A stretch of 64,000 bases of DNA, from the NCBI RefSeq assembly GCF_025149915.1, contig NZ_CP102278.1:682001-746000 (forward strand), in the 5' to 3' direction. Both the position numbers and the translations under genes were made by a program. The notes under the pieces are model-generated. The model worked only from the letters and a program-made list of their open reading frames with translations, ran no database searches and had not been told where the DNA came from. Position 1 is the first letter of the stretch, and each line of letters begins with the position of its first letter. Below are positions 52,716 through 62,148 of this stretch, in pieces. Source of the DNA: Coprococcus eutactus (GTDB taxonomy: Bacteria > Bacillota > Clostridia > Lachnospirales > Lachnospiraceae).

Positions 52716-54002
52716 ATGAAGAAAATACTCGTGGCAGTGGATTCATTTAAGGGAAGCATGACTTCCATTGAGGCGGGGGAATCCATAGAAAAGGGAATAA
52801 AAATAGTACTGCCAGACAGTCAGGTCAGGGTTAGGCCTGTGGCTGACGGCGGCGAGGGTACAACAGAGGCGATTATATATGGAAGAAAAAATGTTAATGC
52901 AGAGAAGTGCACGGTGACGGGACCGCTAGGAGAGCGGCTTACGGTGAGTTATATCACATACGATGCAGATGAGGGAAAGACAGCGGTCATGGAGATGTCA
53001 GCTGCTGCGGGACTTCCGCTTGTACCGGAGGAGCAGAGAGATCCTATGCGCACAACAACTTACGGCGTCGGTGAGATGATAAGAGATGCGGTCTCAAAGG
53101 GCTGTGAGCGTTTTATCATCGGGATAGGTGGCAGTGCTACAAATGACGGCGGGATAGGAATGCTTCAGGCACTTGGCTTTTCTTGCCTTGATGCGGATGG
53201 GAGGGATGTGCCCTATGGAGCGGAGGGACTTGGAGTCCTAGAACGTATCATCAGCCCGTATAAACCGGAGAGAGGTGGAAATACTGTAGAATTTTTTAGT
53301 GTTGGTGACTCTGGCATGCATAGCGGAGACGACGTAGATGTTGCATTAAAGTTATCTTACTGCACGTTCTTAATAGCTTGTGACGTGACGAATCCACTTG
53401 TAGGTGAGCTTGGATGCAGCCGTGTATTTGCACCGCAAAAAGGTGCGGATGCGGAGTCTGTTGAGCTTATGGATGTATATATGAAGCATTATGCTGATGT
53501 AGTGGAAAGATCCGCTGAAGGAAAATCTGACAGATACACCCCAGGTTCCGGCGCGGCTGGGGGCCTCGGATATGCATTTCTCATGTTCCTCGGCGGAAAA
53601 CTAACGCCGGGAATTGATATAGTTTTGTCTGAGACAGGGCTTGAGACAGATGTAGAGTGGGCGGATACAGTCATAACAGGTGAGGGCAGGATAGATGCCC
53701 AGACCATGATGGGTAAGACCCCATCCGGAGTGGCAAAGCTTGCAAAGAAACACGGTAAATATGTGATCGCCATAGGAGGATGTCTCGGAGATGGTGCAGA
53801 GAAATGTATCAAAGAAGGCGTGTTCAATGAGTGCTATGCGGTAAACAATGTGCTTGGTATAGATGACAGTGATCCGGAGCAGGTGAGAACGGCGATGAAG
53901 CCTGAAAATGCTGTGGTGAATCTGACGACGTGTGCCGCAAAGATCACAGAACTTAAGGAACAGATGTCGGCGCGTGTGTGCAGACCTGCACGGCTTAGAT
54001 AG
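52716..54002 (+). CDS. glxK: Glycerate kinase (GlxK type)
   Basis: A 428-residue kinase of glycerate metabolism. MKKILVAVDSFKGSMTS at the start, ADGGEGT (residues about 48-54), GIGGSATNDGG and late TGEGRIDAQTMMGK are the hallmarks of the GlxK family. It is longer than the usual 370-385 residues owing to an insertion near residues 175-215 (KPERGGNTVEFFSVGDS) and a longer C-terminus. A TATAAT box lies near 52658. The remnant ORF and permease gene follow closely. Confidence 0.92.
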   Translation: MKKILVAVDSFKGSMTSIEAGESIEKGIKIVLPDSQVRVRPVADGGEGTTEAIIYGRKNVNAEKCTVTGPLGERLTVSYITYDADEGKTAVMEMSAAAGLPLVPEEQRDPMRTTTYGVGEMIRDAVSKGCERFIIGIGGSATNDGGIGMLQALGFSCLDADGRDVPYGAEGLGVLERIISPYKPERGGNTVEFFSVGDSGMHSGDDVDVALKLSYCTFLIACDVTNPLVGELGCSRVFAPQKGADAESVELMDVYMKHYADVVERSAEGKSDRYTPGSGAAGGLGYAFLMFLGGKLTPGIDIVLSETGLETDVEWADTVITGEGRIDAQTMMGKTPSGVAKLAKKHGKYVIAIGGCLGDGAEKCIKEGVFNECYAVNNVLGIDDSDPEQVRTAMKPENAVVNLTTCAAKITELKEQMSARVCRPARLR

Positions 54003-54032
54003 ATATGGTATTTTTACGAGGAGGATAAAAAG

Positions 54033-54104
54033 ATGACAAGAGAAGAATCGTGGGAATTACTCACAGAGTACAACAAGAACGAGTTCAGGACATTTAGACC
54101 ATGA
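54033..54104 (+). pseudogene. 23-codon ORF, probable remnant of an HD-domain hydrolase gene
   Basis: GAGGAGG stands before the ATG. The peptide reads MTREESWELLTEYNKNEF and stops after RTFRP. MTREE.W.LL.EYN...F is the way HD-domain hydrolases of Clostridia begin, so this seems to be the N-terminus of a deleted gene (from memory, unchecked). The stop overlaps the ATG of the permease (ATGA), so its translation may drive that of the permease as a leader. Confidence 0.55.
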
Positions 54105-55240
54105 TCCGGGGTATAAAGAAAATCGGAGAATTTGTCCGCAAAGAGACAGTGCTAAGTGTGGCACTTTTTCTGGCAGTGATATCGGCATTTGTTGTGCCTC
54201 CGGACAGAGCGTATGTGGACTACATAGATTTCAGGACACTTGCGATACTTTTCTGTCTTATGACGGTGGTTGCGGGATTTTCACAGCAGGGGATTTTTAA
54301 CATCGTAGCAAAGGGCATGATAAATCGTATGGGGTCACTCATGGCGGTGACATTTGTGCTTGCATTTATGTGTTTCTTTTTCAGCATGTTCATCACAAAT
54401 GATGTGTCGCTCATAACATTTGTACCGATGACACTTACGGTCCTTGGTATGGCAGGCGAGGAAGTACTCACCAGATGGATGGTGCCGGTGATAACCCTCC
54501 AGACTATAGCTGCGAACCTTGGAAGCATGCTGACACCTATAGGCAACCCGCAGAATCTGTATTTGTATGGACTTGCCGGAATCAGTGCAGGCAGGTTTGT
54601 ATTGCTTATGCTGCCATATACAGTGGCATCAGCAGCGCTTCTTGTGATATGGATCATAGTATGTATGAAAGGAAAAAACAGGCAGCTTGAGATCAGACTC
54701 TCGGACGGAGATGTACAGGTTGACAGGAAGCTTGTCGGAATTTACTGCATACTTTTTGTGTTGTCATTGCTCACCGTGGCGCGGATCGTCCCATACTGGG
54801 TGACATTTGCGGTAGTGCTTGTGGTTGTTCTTATATGCCAGAGAAGATTACTGCTGAAGGTAGACTATTCGCTGATATTCACATTTGTGGGATTCTTCGT
54901 ATTTATAGGAAATATGGGAAGGATCGATGGATTTAGGATATTTGTAGAGAATGTGCTTGGCGGGCATGAGATGATCACCTCTGTTATTGCCAGCCAGGTC
55001 ATAAGCAATGTTCCGGCTGCAGTATTGCTGTCAGGATTTACAGACAGTTACACAGATCTGATAATCGGCACCAATCTAGGCGGACTTGGAACTCTGATAG
55101 CGTCCATGGCAAGCCTGATCTCATTCAAATACGTGGCGAGACAGGACAAGGGCGCCAGAGGAAGATATCTGGCATACTTCACATTTGCAAATGTGCTGTT
55201 CCTGGCGGTACTAATATGCATTTGGAATATAATAAAATAA
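54101..55240 (+). CDS. SLC13/ArsB-type anion permease
   Basis: A 379-residue membrane protein with about ten segments. MFITNDVSLITFVP and TPIGNPQNLYLYG are the inverted-repeat loop motifs of the CitM/ArsB/SLC13 (ion transporter) superfamily, matched later by SNVPAAVLLSGF and GTNLGGLGTL. Substrate (dicarboxylate, arsenite or other anion) is not decided. It has no ribosome site of its own; its ATG overlaps the stop of the short ORF before it, so it likely depends on re-initiation. Confidence 0.8.
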   Translation: MIRGIKKIGEFVRKETVLSVALFLAVISAFVVPPDRAYVDYIDFRTLAILFCLMTVVAGFSQQGIFNIVAKGMINRMGSLMAVTFVLAFMCFFFSMFITNDVSLITFVPMTLTVLGMAGEEVLTRWMVPVITLQTIAANLGSMLTPIGNPQNLYLYGLAGISAGRFVLLMLPYTVASAALLVIWIIVCMKGKNRQLEIRLSDGDVQVDRKLVGIYCILFVLSLLTVARIVPYWVTFAVVLVVVLICQRRLLLKVDYSLIFTFVGFFVFIGNMGRIDGFRIFVENVLGGHEMITSVIASQVISNVPAAVLLSGFTDSYTDLIIGTNLGGLGTLIASMASLISFKYVARQDKGARGRYLAYFTFANVLFLAVLICIWNIIK

Positions 55241-55376
55241 ACGTGCCTTACGATGAATAATATTCACTGCTGTCGTACATTGTGTAAGACTATTTTAGCC
55301 AAAAAATTATTGCCCTTAGATGGCAGTAGTCATAAAATAGAAGGGTAAGTTTCTTCAAATTAAGGAGGCAGATAAT

Positions 55377-55931
55377 ATGAGTAAGAATCTTGGTGCAAAA
55401 CCTATGCTGGTGCCACAGCCGGTCATGATGATCGGAACATACGATGCCGATGGCAATGCAAATGTCATGAATGCGGCATGGGGCGGAATAGTCGGAGCAA
55501 ATGAGATCATATTTGACCTTGGAAGTCATAAGACTACCGAGAATATAAAGCTGAACAAAGCGTTCACAGTTGCCATTGCTGATGCAGAGCATGTGGCAGC
55601 CTGTGACTATGTGGGAATCGTGTCGGCAAATGACGATCCGGACAAGATGAAGAAGGCTGGTTTTACAACCAGAAAGAGCGAGTTTGTAAATGCTCCAGTC
55701 ATCAACGAGCTTTCTCTGACAATGGAGTGCAAGCTCAAGGAGATCATAGACGGGGACAAGTTCCTCGGCGAGATCGTAAATGTTGTTGCAGACGACCGTA
55801 TCCTGGGCGATGACGGCGAGATCACATATGAAGAGTTCCATCCTATCGTGTTTGACACCATCGGACATGGATATTTTGCACTCGGCGACAGGGTTGGCGA
55901 TGCTTTCTCAGAGGGTAATAAGTTGAAGTAG
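55377..55931 (+). CDS. Flavin reductase family protein
   Basis: A 184-residue FMN-binding split-barrel protein. PQPVMMIGTYDADGNANVMNAAWGG is the entry motif of the flavin reductase/flavoredoxin family, and the C-terminal GHGYFALGDRVGDAF is also typical. AAGGAGG precedes the ATG. Electron donor and partner are unknown; the closest use in anaerobes is as a flavoredoxin-like electron carrier. Single gene. Confidence 0.85.
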   Translation: MSKNLGAKPMLVPQPVMMIGTYDADGNANVMNAAWGGIVGANEIIFDLGSHKTTENIKLNKAFTVAIADAEHVAACDYVGIVSANDDPDKMKKAGFTTRKSEFVNAPVINELSLTMECKLKEIIDGDKFLGEIVNVVADDRILGDDGEITYEEFHPIVFDTIGHGYFALGDRVGDAFSEGNKLK

Positions 55932-56116
55932 ACAAGCTTGTAACTTGGGAAAATCATCAAATTGTACATTGTAACATGAAAAAATTAGCCGTTTTCGGAA
56001 GAAAAACCTTAATTTTTCAAGCAAATGTTCAATATACATATGGAAAAAGGCGAAATAATGTGATATAACAGACACATATAAAAAAGCACAAGCTAAAGTG
56101 AAAGGAAGATTTAGAT

Positions 56117-57142
56117 ATGGATAAGAAGAATATCGATTGGGCAAACCTTGGATTTGGCTATGTTCAGACAGATAAGAGATTTGTAGCAAATTATAAGGAT
56201 GGAGCATGGGATGAGGGTACACTCACAGAGGATCCTAACGTAGTATTAAACGAGTGCGCAGGTGTTCTTCAGTACGCTCAGACAGTTTTCGAGGGAATGA
56301 AGGCTTATAGAACAGAGGATGGACGTGTTGTATGTTTCCGTCCTGACCTGAACGCAAGCAGAATGGCAGACTCAGCAAGAAGACTTGAGATGCCACCTTT
56401 CCCAGAGGATAGATTTGTACAGGCAATAGTAGATACAGTAAAGGCAAACATTGATTATGTACCACCTTATGGTTCAGGTGCTACATTATATATCAGACCA
56501 TATATGTTCGGTTCAAACCCTGTTATAGGTGTAAAGCCGGCAGATGAATATCAGTTCAGAATCCTCACAACACCAGTTGGTCCTTACTTCAAGGGCGGTG
56601 CAAAGCCTATCACAATTAAGGTTTCAGATTTCGATAGAGCAGCACCTCACGGAACAGGACACATCAAGGCTGGTCTTAACTATGCAATGAGCCTTCATGC
56701 AATAGTTACAGCACACAAAGAGGGATTCGATGAGAATATGTATCTCGATGCAGCTACAAGAACAAAGGTTGAGGAGACAGGTGGAGCAAACTTCATCTTC
56801 GTTACAAAGGACGGCAAGGTAGTTACACCTAAGTCAAACAGTATCCTCCCATCGATCACAAGACGTTCACTGATGGTAGTTGCAAAGGATATCCTTGGAC
56901 TTGAGGCTGAGGAGAGAGAAGTATACTTCGATGAGGTTAAGGATTTTGCAGAGTGCGGTCTGTGCGGTACAGCAGCAGTTATCTCACCTGTAGGCAAGAT
57001 CAACGACCACGGCAAGGAGATCTGTTTCCCAAGCGGTATGGAGAAAATGGGACCAGTTATCCAGAAGCTGTATGATACTCTCACAGGAATCCAGATGGGC
57101 AGAATCGAAGGTCCAGAGGGATGGCTCAAGGTAATCGAGTAA
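56117..57142 (+). CDS. ilvE: Branched-chain amino acid aminotransferase
   Basis: A 341-residue class IV PLP enzyme that makes or degrades Leu, Ile and Val. The pattern GFGYVQTDKR..., QTVFEGMKAYRTEDG, the PLP lysine region AGLNYAMSL with the preceding HIKAG, EETGGANFIFV and the terminal ECGLCGTAAVISPVG match IlvE type II. Full length. AAAGGAAG precedes the ATG. Codon choice is uniform, as in the sugar ATPase, suggesting strong expression. Confidence 0.95.
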   Translation: MDKKNIDWANLGFGYVQTDKRFVANYKDGAWDEGTLTEDPNVVLNECAGVLQYAQTVFEGMKAYRTEDGRVVCFRPDLNASRMADSARRLEMPPFPEDRFVQAIVDTVKANIDYVPPYGSGATLYIRPYMFGSNPVIGVKPADEYQFRILTTPVGPYFKGGAKPITIKVSDFDRAAPHGTGHIKAGLNYAMSLHAIVTAHKEGFDENMYLDAATRTKVEETGGANFIFVTKDGKVVTPKSNSILPSITRRSLMVVAKDILGLEAEEREVYFDEVKDFAECGLCGTAAVISPVGKINDHGKEICFPSGMEKMGPVIQKLYDTLTGIQMGRIEGPEGWLKVIE

Positions 57143-57187
57143 TGATCGAGTAATTCGATGTGAGATAATAATTATTGAGAACATTAT

Positions 57188-57235
57188 AACCCCACGGATG
57201 TCTGATGGTAAGTCGGATGTCGGTGGGGTTTTTGT
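57188..57235 (+). terminator. Terminator after ilvE
   Basis: AACCCCACGG pairs with the later GGTGGGGTT over a GATGTC-containing loop, followed by TTTTT. Confidence 0.85.
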
Positions 57236-57422
57236 GTATCCAAGTTAGTTCAGTGTAAGAAAGATTAGCCCCATATACTAACAATTAGAATTGACTTGCA
57301 CCGACCCTGAAGAGTTATAATTGTGTAGACAATAGAAGAAACGAAAGACAAATTGCATATCGGATAGTGCATTGAAAAATAATATAATTCATAAAAACAA
57401 TTATTTTGAAGGGGTGGTTACT

Positions 57423-57629
57423 ATGATGTCATTATCAGATACAGTAAACGGTTTCTCAGGTGAGATAGCCTGGAACTGTGCGGACAGATCACTGTTCGGC
57501 GCATGCCAGCTTGAGACCGGAGATCAGGTGCAGGTCGTATCGTCTTACTTTGGCAATGTGATAATCAAAGTAAAGGGAAAAAGACTTGCTATAACAAGGG
57601 ATGCGGCGGAGCGGATAAAGCTGGCTTAG
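57423..57629 (+). CDS. FeoA-domain protein
   Basis: A 68-residue SH3-like protein. The second half (LETGDQVQVVSSYFGNVIIKVKGKRLAITRDAAERI) is the FeoA pattern. FeoA supports the ferrous iron transporter FeoB, but no feoB is beside it, so it is an orphan copy or a regulator. GAAGGGG precedes the ATG at 57423 (57426 is also possible). TTGACT and TATAAT lie at 57291 and 57316 with a long 19-base spacer. Confidence 0.75.
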   Translation: MMSLSDTVNGFSGEIAWNCADRSLFGACQLETGDQVQVVSSYFGNVIIKVKGKRLAITRDAAERIKLA

Positions 57630-57656
57630 ATTGAAAGTCAGAAGAAACGGAAAAAA

Positions 57657-57696
57657 ACGGTAGTTGCTGGAGAACAGCGGCTGCCGTTCTTTTGTC
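57657..57696 (+). terminator. Terminator after the FeoA gene
   Basis: AACGGTAG and CTGCCGTT flank an inner imperfect stem and are followed by CTTTTG. Confidence 0.65.
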
Positions 57697-57859
57697 ATAA
57701 AAATTATTAAATCTTTATAGATATTTAATTGACTAAGAATATATGCAATGATAAACTTTCAAAGATATTCAAATAAAGTAAGAATACGCTTGGAAATGTA
57801 AAGGGGAAAACAACGTCAGCTAAAGCATGGCATTTTCTCCGTCAGAAGAAAGCGTAGAT

Positions 57860-57975
57860 ATCAGATGAATGTATCCTTGCATAATGTATATTAACGTTTA
57901 CAACATAACATCACCTGTACAGGTGATGTTATGTTGTGCACATAGAAAGACTAGAGGGGGATACATTCATCTGAT
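57860..57975. repeat. Nested inverted repeats with a perfect 38-bp palindrome
   Basis: Outer arms ATCAGATGAATGTATCC (57860-57876) and its inverse (57959-57975) match over all 17 bases. Between them 57900-57937 is a perfect 38-bp palindrome (19-bp arms, no loop) centred on CACCTGTACAGGTG. The unit ends 26 bases before the ABC exporter start codon, so it lies in its leader. It may be an operator, a leader RNA fold, or a MITE-like insertion. Confidence 0.8.
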
Positions 57976-58001
57976 TAATAATTGTTCAAGGAGGAAATGA
58001 C

Positions 58002-60194
58002 ATGCAGATATTCAGAAATCTGAAGCCGTATTGGAAGTCGGTCATTATCATAGCCCTGCTTCTCGTTCTGCAGGCATACTGTGATCTGTCACTTCCGGAC
58101 TACACCTCAAAGCTCATAGATACCGGTATACAGAACTACGGTATAGAGAACTGTAGCCCAAAACAGATCCCGGAGAAAGCCTATAACGTGATAGACGGAT
58201 TTATGGATGACGATGAGAAAGCCGTATGGGAGAAATATTATAAAGACGGTTCGGATGGTTATTATTATCTGACAGAAGACGGCGAGAAACACATAGAAGA
58301 AGTGGATAGTGCCTGTATGAAGGGACTTATGATGTATTACTATCCCTATCAGATGGTGAACTCTGACGAGGACAATGCAATTAAGGCAGGACTCGATAAG
58401 ATGGGAATCACCCTTGACGAGATGCCGGAGGAGATGTGGGCGCAGATCGGTGAACAGATGAAGCCTACGGTTGACGGCATGCTCGACAGCATGGGTGAAG
58501 ACTATATGGAATCCACAGCCATAGCATGTACAAGGATATGCTACGACAGCTTTGGCTACGATTATAAGGCAGGACAGATGTCATATCTGAAGTGGGCAGC
58601 GGTGAAGATGCTTGGGATGTCACTTCTCATGGCTGCAGCTGCGGTTCTCATAGGACTTGTGGCGTCAAGGGTTGCGGCAAGCGTTGCCTGCGGACTCAGA
58701 GAGAAGGTGTTCAACAAGGTTATCGCATTTTCGGATGCTGAGATCAACAAGTTCTCAACCGCATCTCTTATAACGAGATCTACAAATGATGTCCAGCAGA
58801 TACAGATGGTTACAGTTATGATGCTCAGAATGGTTCTATATGCACCGATACTTTCTATTGGAGGAATCGTCAAGGTTGTTGAGAATGGAGCCGGAATGGG
58901 CTGGGTAATATTCATCGGTATAGCAGCAGTTGTGATTCTCATGGGAACGCTTATGGTCATCGCCATGCCAAAGTTTAAAGTTATGCAGACACTGGTGGAC
59001 AGAGTAAACCTTGTGTCAAGAGAGATACTTACAGGTATCCCGGTTATCAGGGCATTTGGCAGAGAGGAACGAGAGGAAGAGAGATTTGACGAGGCAAATA
59101 AAGACCTGACGAAGAACACATTGTTCGTCAATAGAGTCATGACATTTGCAATGCCTATACTCATGTTCATCATGTATGCCATAAGCATACTCATAGAGTG
59201 GGTGGCAGCTCACAAGATTGATGCGGGTGTCCTCCAGGTAGGATCAATGACTGCATTTATTACATACACAATGCTTATTATCATGTCGTTCCTTATGCTC
59301 AGCATGATGTCAGTCATGCTCCCTCGTGCCAGTGTGGCAGCAGACAGAATACAGGAGATCATAGATACGGATGTGACGGTTCAGGACGCAGCCGGGGCAA
59401 AGAAGCTTGAAGCACCAAGGGGTGTCGTAAAGTATGACAATGTCGCATTTGCATATCCGGGAGCAGATGAGAACGTACTTGAGAATATCTCATTTGAGGC
59501 CAAGCCTGGACAGACTACGGCGATCATAGGAAGTACCGGTTGTGGTAAGAGTACACTGGTTCAGCTCCTCCCGAGATTCTATGATGTTACGGAGGGGTCG
59601 ATAACGATAGACGGACAGGATATAAGAGACCTCACCATGGAGAGCGTGAGACAGAATATCGGTTTTGTTCCGCAGAAGGGAATTCTGTTCTCGGGAACGA
59701 TTGCGTCCAATATAAGATTCGGTGCACCAGATGCATCTGATGAAGATGTCAAGCTTGCAGCTGAGATTGCCCAGGCATCCGACTTCATAGAGGAGAAGGA
59801 GCACGGTTACGACAGTGCGGTTGCCCAGGGCGGTGGAAATGTGTCCGGTGGTCAGAAACAGCGTCTTGCTATAGCCAGGGCCATAGCGAGAAAGCCGAAG
59901 ATCCTGATATTTGACGACAGCTTTTCGGCGCTTGATTTCAAGACGGATGTGGCAGTCAGAAAGGCACTTGGCGAGCACGTAAATGACAGTACAGTATTTA
60001 TCGTTGCACAGCGAGTAAGCACCATACTCTCAGCAGATCAGATACTTGTGCTTGACGAGGGTACGATAGTCGGCAAGGGAACTCACAAGGAACTCATGCA
60101 GACCTGTGAGGAGTACAGGCAGATAGCCGAGTCGCAGCTTTCCCCATCGGAGATAGCAGCCAGTCTTGGAACTGACTCAGAAAGGCAGGTGTAG
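58002..60194 (+). CDS. ABC exporter subunit with degenerate site and large outer loop
   Basis: A 730-residue half-transporter: six membrane segments, with an unusual insertion of about 130 residues (about 45-180) between the first two, then an ATPase domain: Walker A GSTGCGKST, signature VSGGQKQR, Walker B ILIFDDSFSALD. The catalytic glutamate after Walker B is Asp, as in the degenerate half of heterodimeric exporters (BmrC/YheI, LmrC type). AAGGAGG precedes the ATG. The partner gene starts 3 bp after its stop. Probably a multidrug or lipid exporter. Confidence 0.9.
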   Translation: MQIFRNLKPYWKSVIIIALLLVLQAYCDLSLPDYTSKLIDTGIQNYGIENCSPKQIPEKAYNVIDGFMDDDEKAVWEKYYKDGSDGYYYLTEDGEKHIEEVDSACMKGLMMYYYPYQMVNSDEDNAIKAGLDKMGITLDEMPEEMWAQIGEQMKPTVDGMLDSMGEDYMESTAIACTRICYDSFGYDYKAGQMSYLKWAAVKMLGMSLLMAAAAVLIGLVASRVAASVACGLREKVFNKVIAFSDAEINKFSTASLITRSTNDVQQIQMVTVMMLRMVLYAPILSIGGIVKVVENGAGMGWVIFIGIAAVVILMGTLMVIAMPKFKVMQTLVDRVNLVSREILTGIPVIRAFGREEREEERFDEANKDLTKNTLFVNRVMTFAMPILMFIMYAISILIEWVAAHKIDAGVLQVGSMTAFITYTMLIIMSFLMLSMMSVMLPRASVAADRIQEIIDTDVTVQDAAGAKKLEAPRGVVKYDNVAFAYPGADENVLENISFEAKPGQTTAIIGSTGCGKSTLVQLLPRFYDVTEGSITIDGQDIRDLTMESVRQNIGFVPQKGILFSGTIASNIRFGAPDASDEDVKLAAEIAQASDFIEEKEHGYDSAVAQGGGNVSGGQKQRLAIARAIARKPKILIFDDSFSALDFKTDVAVRKALGEHVNDSTVFIVAQRVSTILSADQILVLDEGTIVGKGTHKELMQTCEEYRQIAESQLSPSEIAASLGTDSERQV

Positions 60195-60197
60195 GAC

Positions 60198-62042
60198 ATG
60201 GCAGAACAGAATCAGACAAATAATCAGAGAAGTTTCAGAGGCCCTAGAAGAGGCCACGGTCCTATGAGGGGCGGCGAGAAAGCCAAGGACTTCAAGGGAA
60301 CGATAGGAAAGTTATTCAGATATATAGGCAAGTACAAGGCAGCGGTTGTTGTCGTTGCTATATTTGCAATTGGAAGTACAATATTCAACGTAGTATGTCC
60401 GAAGGTACTCGGCAAGGCGACAACAGCCCTGTCCGAGGGGATCATGAACAAGATAACAGGCAACGGCGGAATTGATTTCACGTATATCGGTAAGATATTG
60501 CTGTTCTGTCTCGGTTTGTATGTGCTAAGTGTGACATTTAGCTTTGTTCAGGGCTTCATCATGACCGGTATCACCCAGAAGGTGTGCTACAGGATGAGAC
60601 GTGAGGTATCCGAGAAGATCAACAGGATGCCGATGAGCTACTTTGAGAGCAGAACCTATGGCGAGGTACTTTCAAGGATCACAAATGATATAGACACCAT
60701 GGGAAATGGTCTGAACCAGAGTATCACACAGCTCATTACATCGGTTAGTACGGTCATCGGTGTAATCGTGATGATGCTCACGATCAGCCCGCTTATGACA
60801 CTTATATCAGTGCTGATACTTCCGATAAGTATCATGCTCATGATGTTTGTCATCAAGAAATCCCAGAGATTCTTCAAGCAGCAGCAGGAATACGTGGGAC
60901 ACATAAACGGTCAGGTTGAAGAGGTGTATGGCGGACACAATGTCATAAAAGCGTTCAATAAGGAGAACGACGTTAGAAGAGAGTTCCATGAGACAAATGA
61001 GACTCTGTACAAGTCAGCATGGAAGTCACAGTTCTTCTCAGGACTGATGCAGCCTATTATGATGTTTGTCGGTAATCTGGGCTATGTGGCAGTTGCCATA
61101 TCAGGTGCGGCTCTGGCGATCAGAGGAACTATCCAGATAGGTGATATCCAGGCATTTATACAGTACGTGAAGAATCTCACACAGCCTGTTCAGCAGGTTG
61201 CCCAGGTCACAAATATGATGCAGCAGATGGCAGCAGCCGCTGAGCGAGTATTTGAACTTCTTGAAGAGAAAGAAGAGGAGCAGATAGTAGAGAATCCTGT
61301 ATCCACAGAGAGAATCAAGGGTGAAGTTACATTTGAACATGTAAAGTTTGGCTACAATCCGGATCAGATCATCATCAAGGATTTCTCAGCCCATGTAAAA
61401 CCGGGACAGCAGGTAGCCATAGTCGGACCTACCGGAGCGGGCAAGACCACCATGGTCAAGCTGCTCATGAGATTCTACGACGTGAATGGCGGTGCTATAC
61501 TTCTGGACGGACACAATATTAAGGACTTCAACAGGCGTGAGCTCAGGGATGTATTTGGCATGGTGCTTCAGGACACATGGCTGTTCAAGGGCACTATCAT
61601 GGAGAATATCAGATATGGAAGATTGAACGCTACGGATGAGGAAGTTATCGCAGCGGCAAAGGCAGCTCATGCACATAGATTTATCTCGGCACTTCCGGGT
61701 GGATACAACATGGAGCTCAATGAGGAGATAACAAATATCTCCCAGGGACAGAAACAGCTCTTAACTATCGCAAGAGCAATTCTTGCTGACAATCCGGTCC
61801 TAATCCTCGATGAGGCTACATCATCAGTCGATACGAGAACAGAACACAGGATTCAGAGAGCCATGGACAATCTGATGAAGGGCAGAACAAGCTTTGTCAT
61901 AGCCCACAGACTGTCAACCATCAAGAATGCAGACATCATCCTTGTTATGAAGGACGGTGACATCATAGAGCAGGGTAACCATGATGAGCTTATGGCGCAG
62001 AATGGATTCTATGCGGATTTGTATAACTCGCAGTGGAGTTAA
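60198..62042 (+). CDS. ABC exporter subunit with canonical site
   Basis: A 614-residue half-transporter: basic Gly/Arg-rich N-terminus, six membrane segments (about 40-320), ATPase domain with Walker A GPTGAGKTT, Walker B LILDEATSSVD with the catalytic Glu, and H-loop IAHRLS. The signature is ISQGQKQL, where the second Gly-Gly of SGGQ is SQGQ, the other mark of asymmetric exporters. With the preceding subunit it forms a heterodimer with one working and one degenerate ATP site. Confidence 0.92.
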   Translation: MAEQNQTNNQRSFRGPRRGHGPMRGGEKAKDFKGTIGKLFRYIGKYKAAVVVVAIFAIGSTIFNVVCPKVLGKATTALSEGIMNKITGNGGIDFTYIGKILLFCLGLYVLSVTFSFVQGFIMTGITQKVCYRMRREVSEKINRMPMSYFESRTYGEVLSRITNDIDTMGNGLNQSITQLITSVSTVIGVIVMMLTISPLMTLISVLILPISIMLMMFVIKKSQRFFKQQQEYVGHINGQVEEVYGGHNVIKAFNKENDVRREFHETNETLYKSAWKSQFFSGLMQPIMMFVGNLGYVAVAISGAALAIRGTIQIGDIQAFIQYVKNLTQPVQQVAQVTNMMQQMAAAAERVFELLEEKEEEQIVENPVSTERIKGEVTFEHVKFGYNPDQIIIKDFSAHVKPGQQVAIVGPTGAGKTTMVKLLMRFYDVNGGAILLDGHNIKDFNRRELRDVFGMVLQDTWLFKGTIMENIRYGRLNATDEEVIAAAKAAHAHRFISALPGGYNMELNEEITNISQGQKQLLTIARAILADNPVLILDEATSSVDTRTEHRIQRAMDNLMKGRTSFVIAHRLSTIKNADIILVMKDGDIIEQGNHDELMAQNGFYADLYNSQWS

Positions 62043-62065
62043 AGAATATTGAATAATAGGGTATG

Positions 62066-62148
62066 AAAGCCTGTATAAGCCTATATGAAATCATATTTGA
62101 CGATTGTCATTGTGGATGATTTCACATAGGGATTATGCAGGCTTTTTG
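62066..62148 (+). terminator. Terminator after the ABC exporter operon
   Basis: AAAGCCTG and CAGGCTTTTT enclose an inner long stem (CCTATATGAAATCAT with ATGATTTCACATAGG), a strong hairpin ending in five T residues. Confidence 0.85.

Noticed and set aside
54033..54104. Attenuator leader peptide
   Set aside because: The peptide has no run of one amino acid codon and no competing terminator hairpins follow before the permease; a gene remnant fits better.
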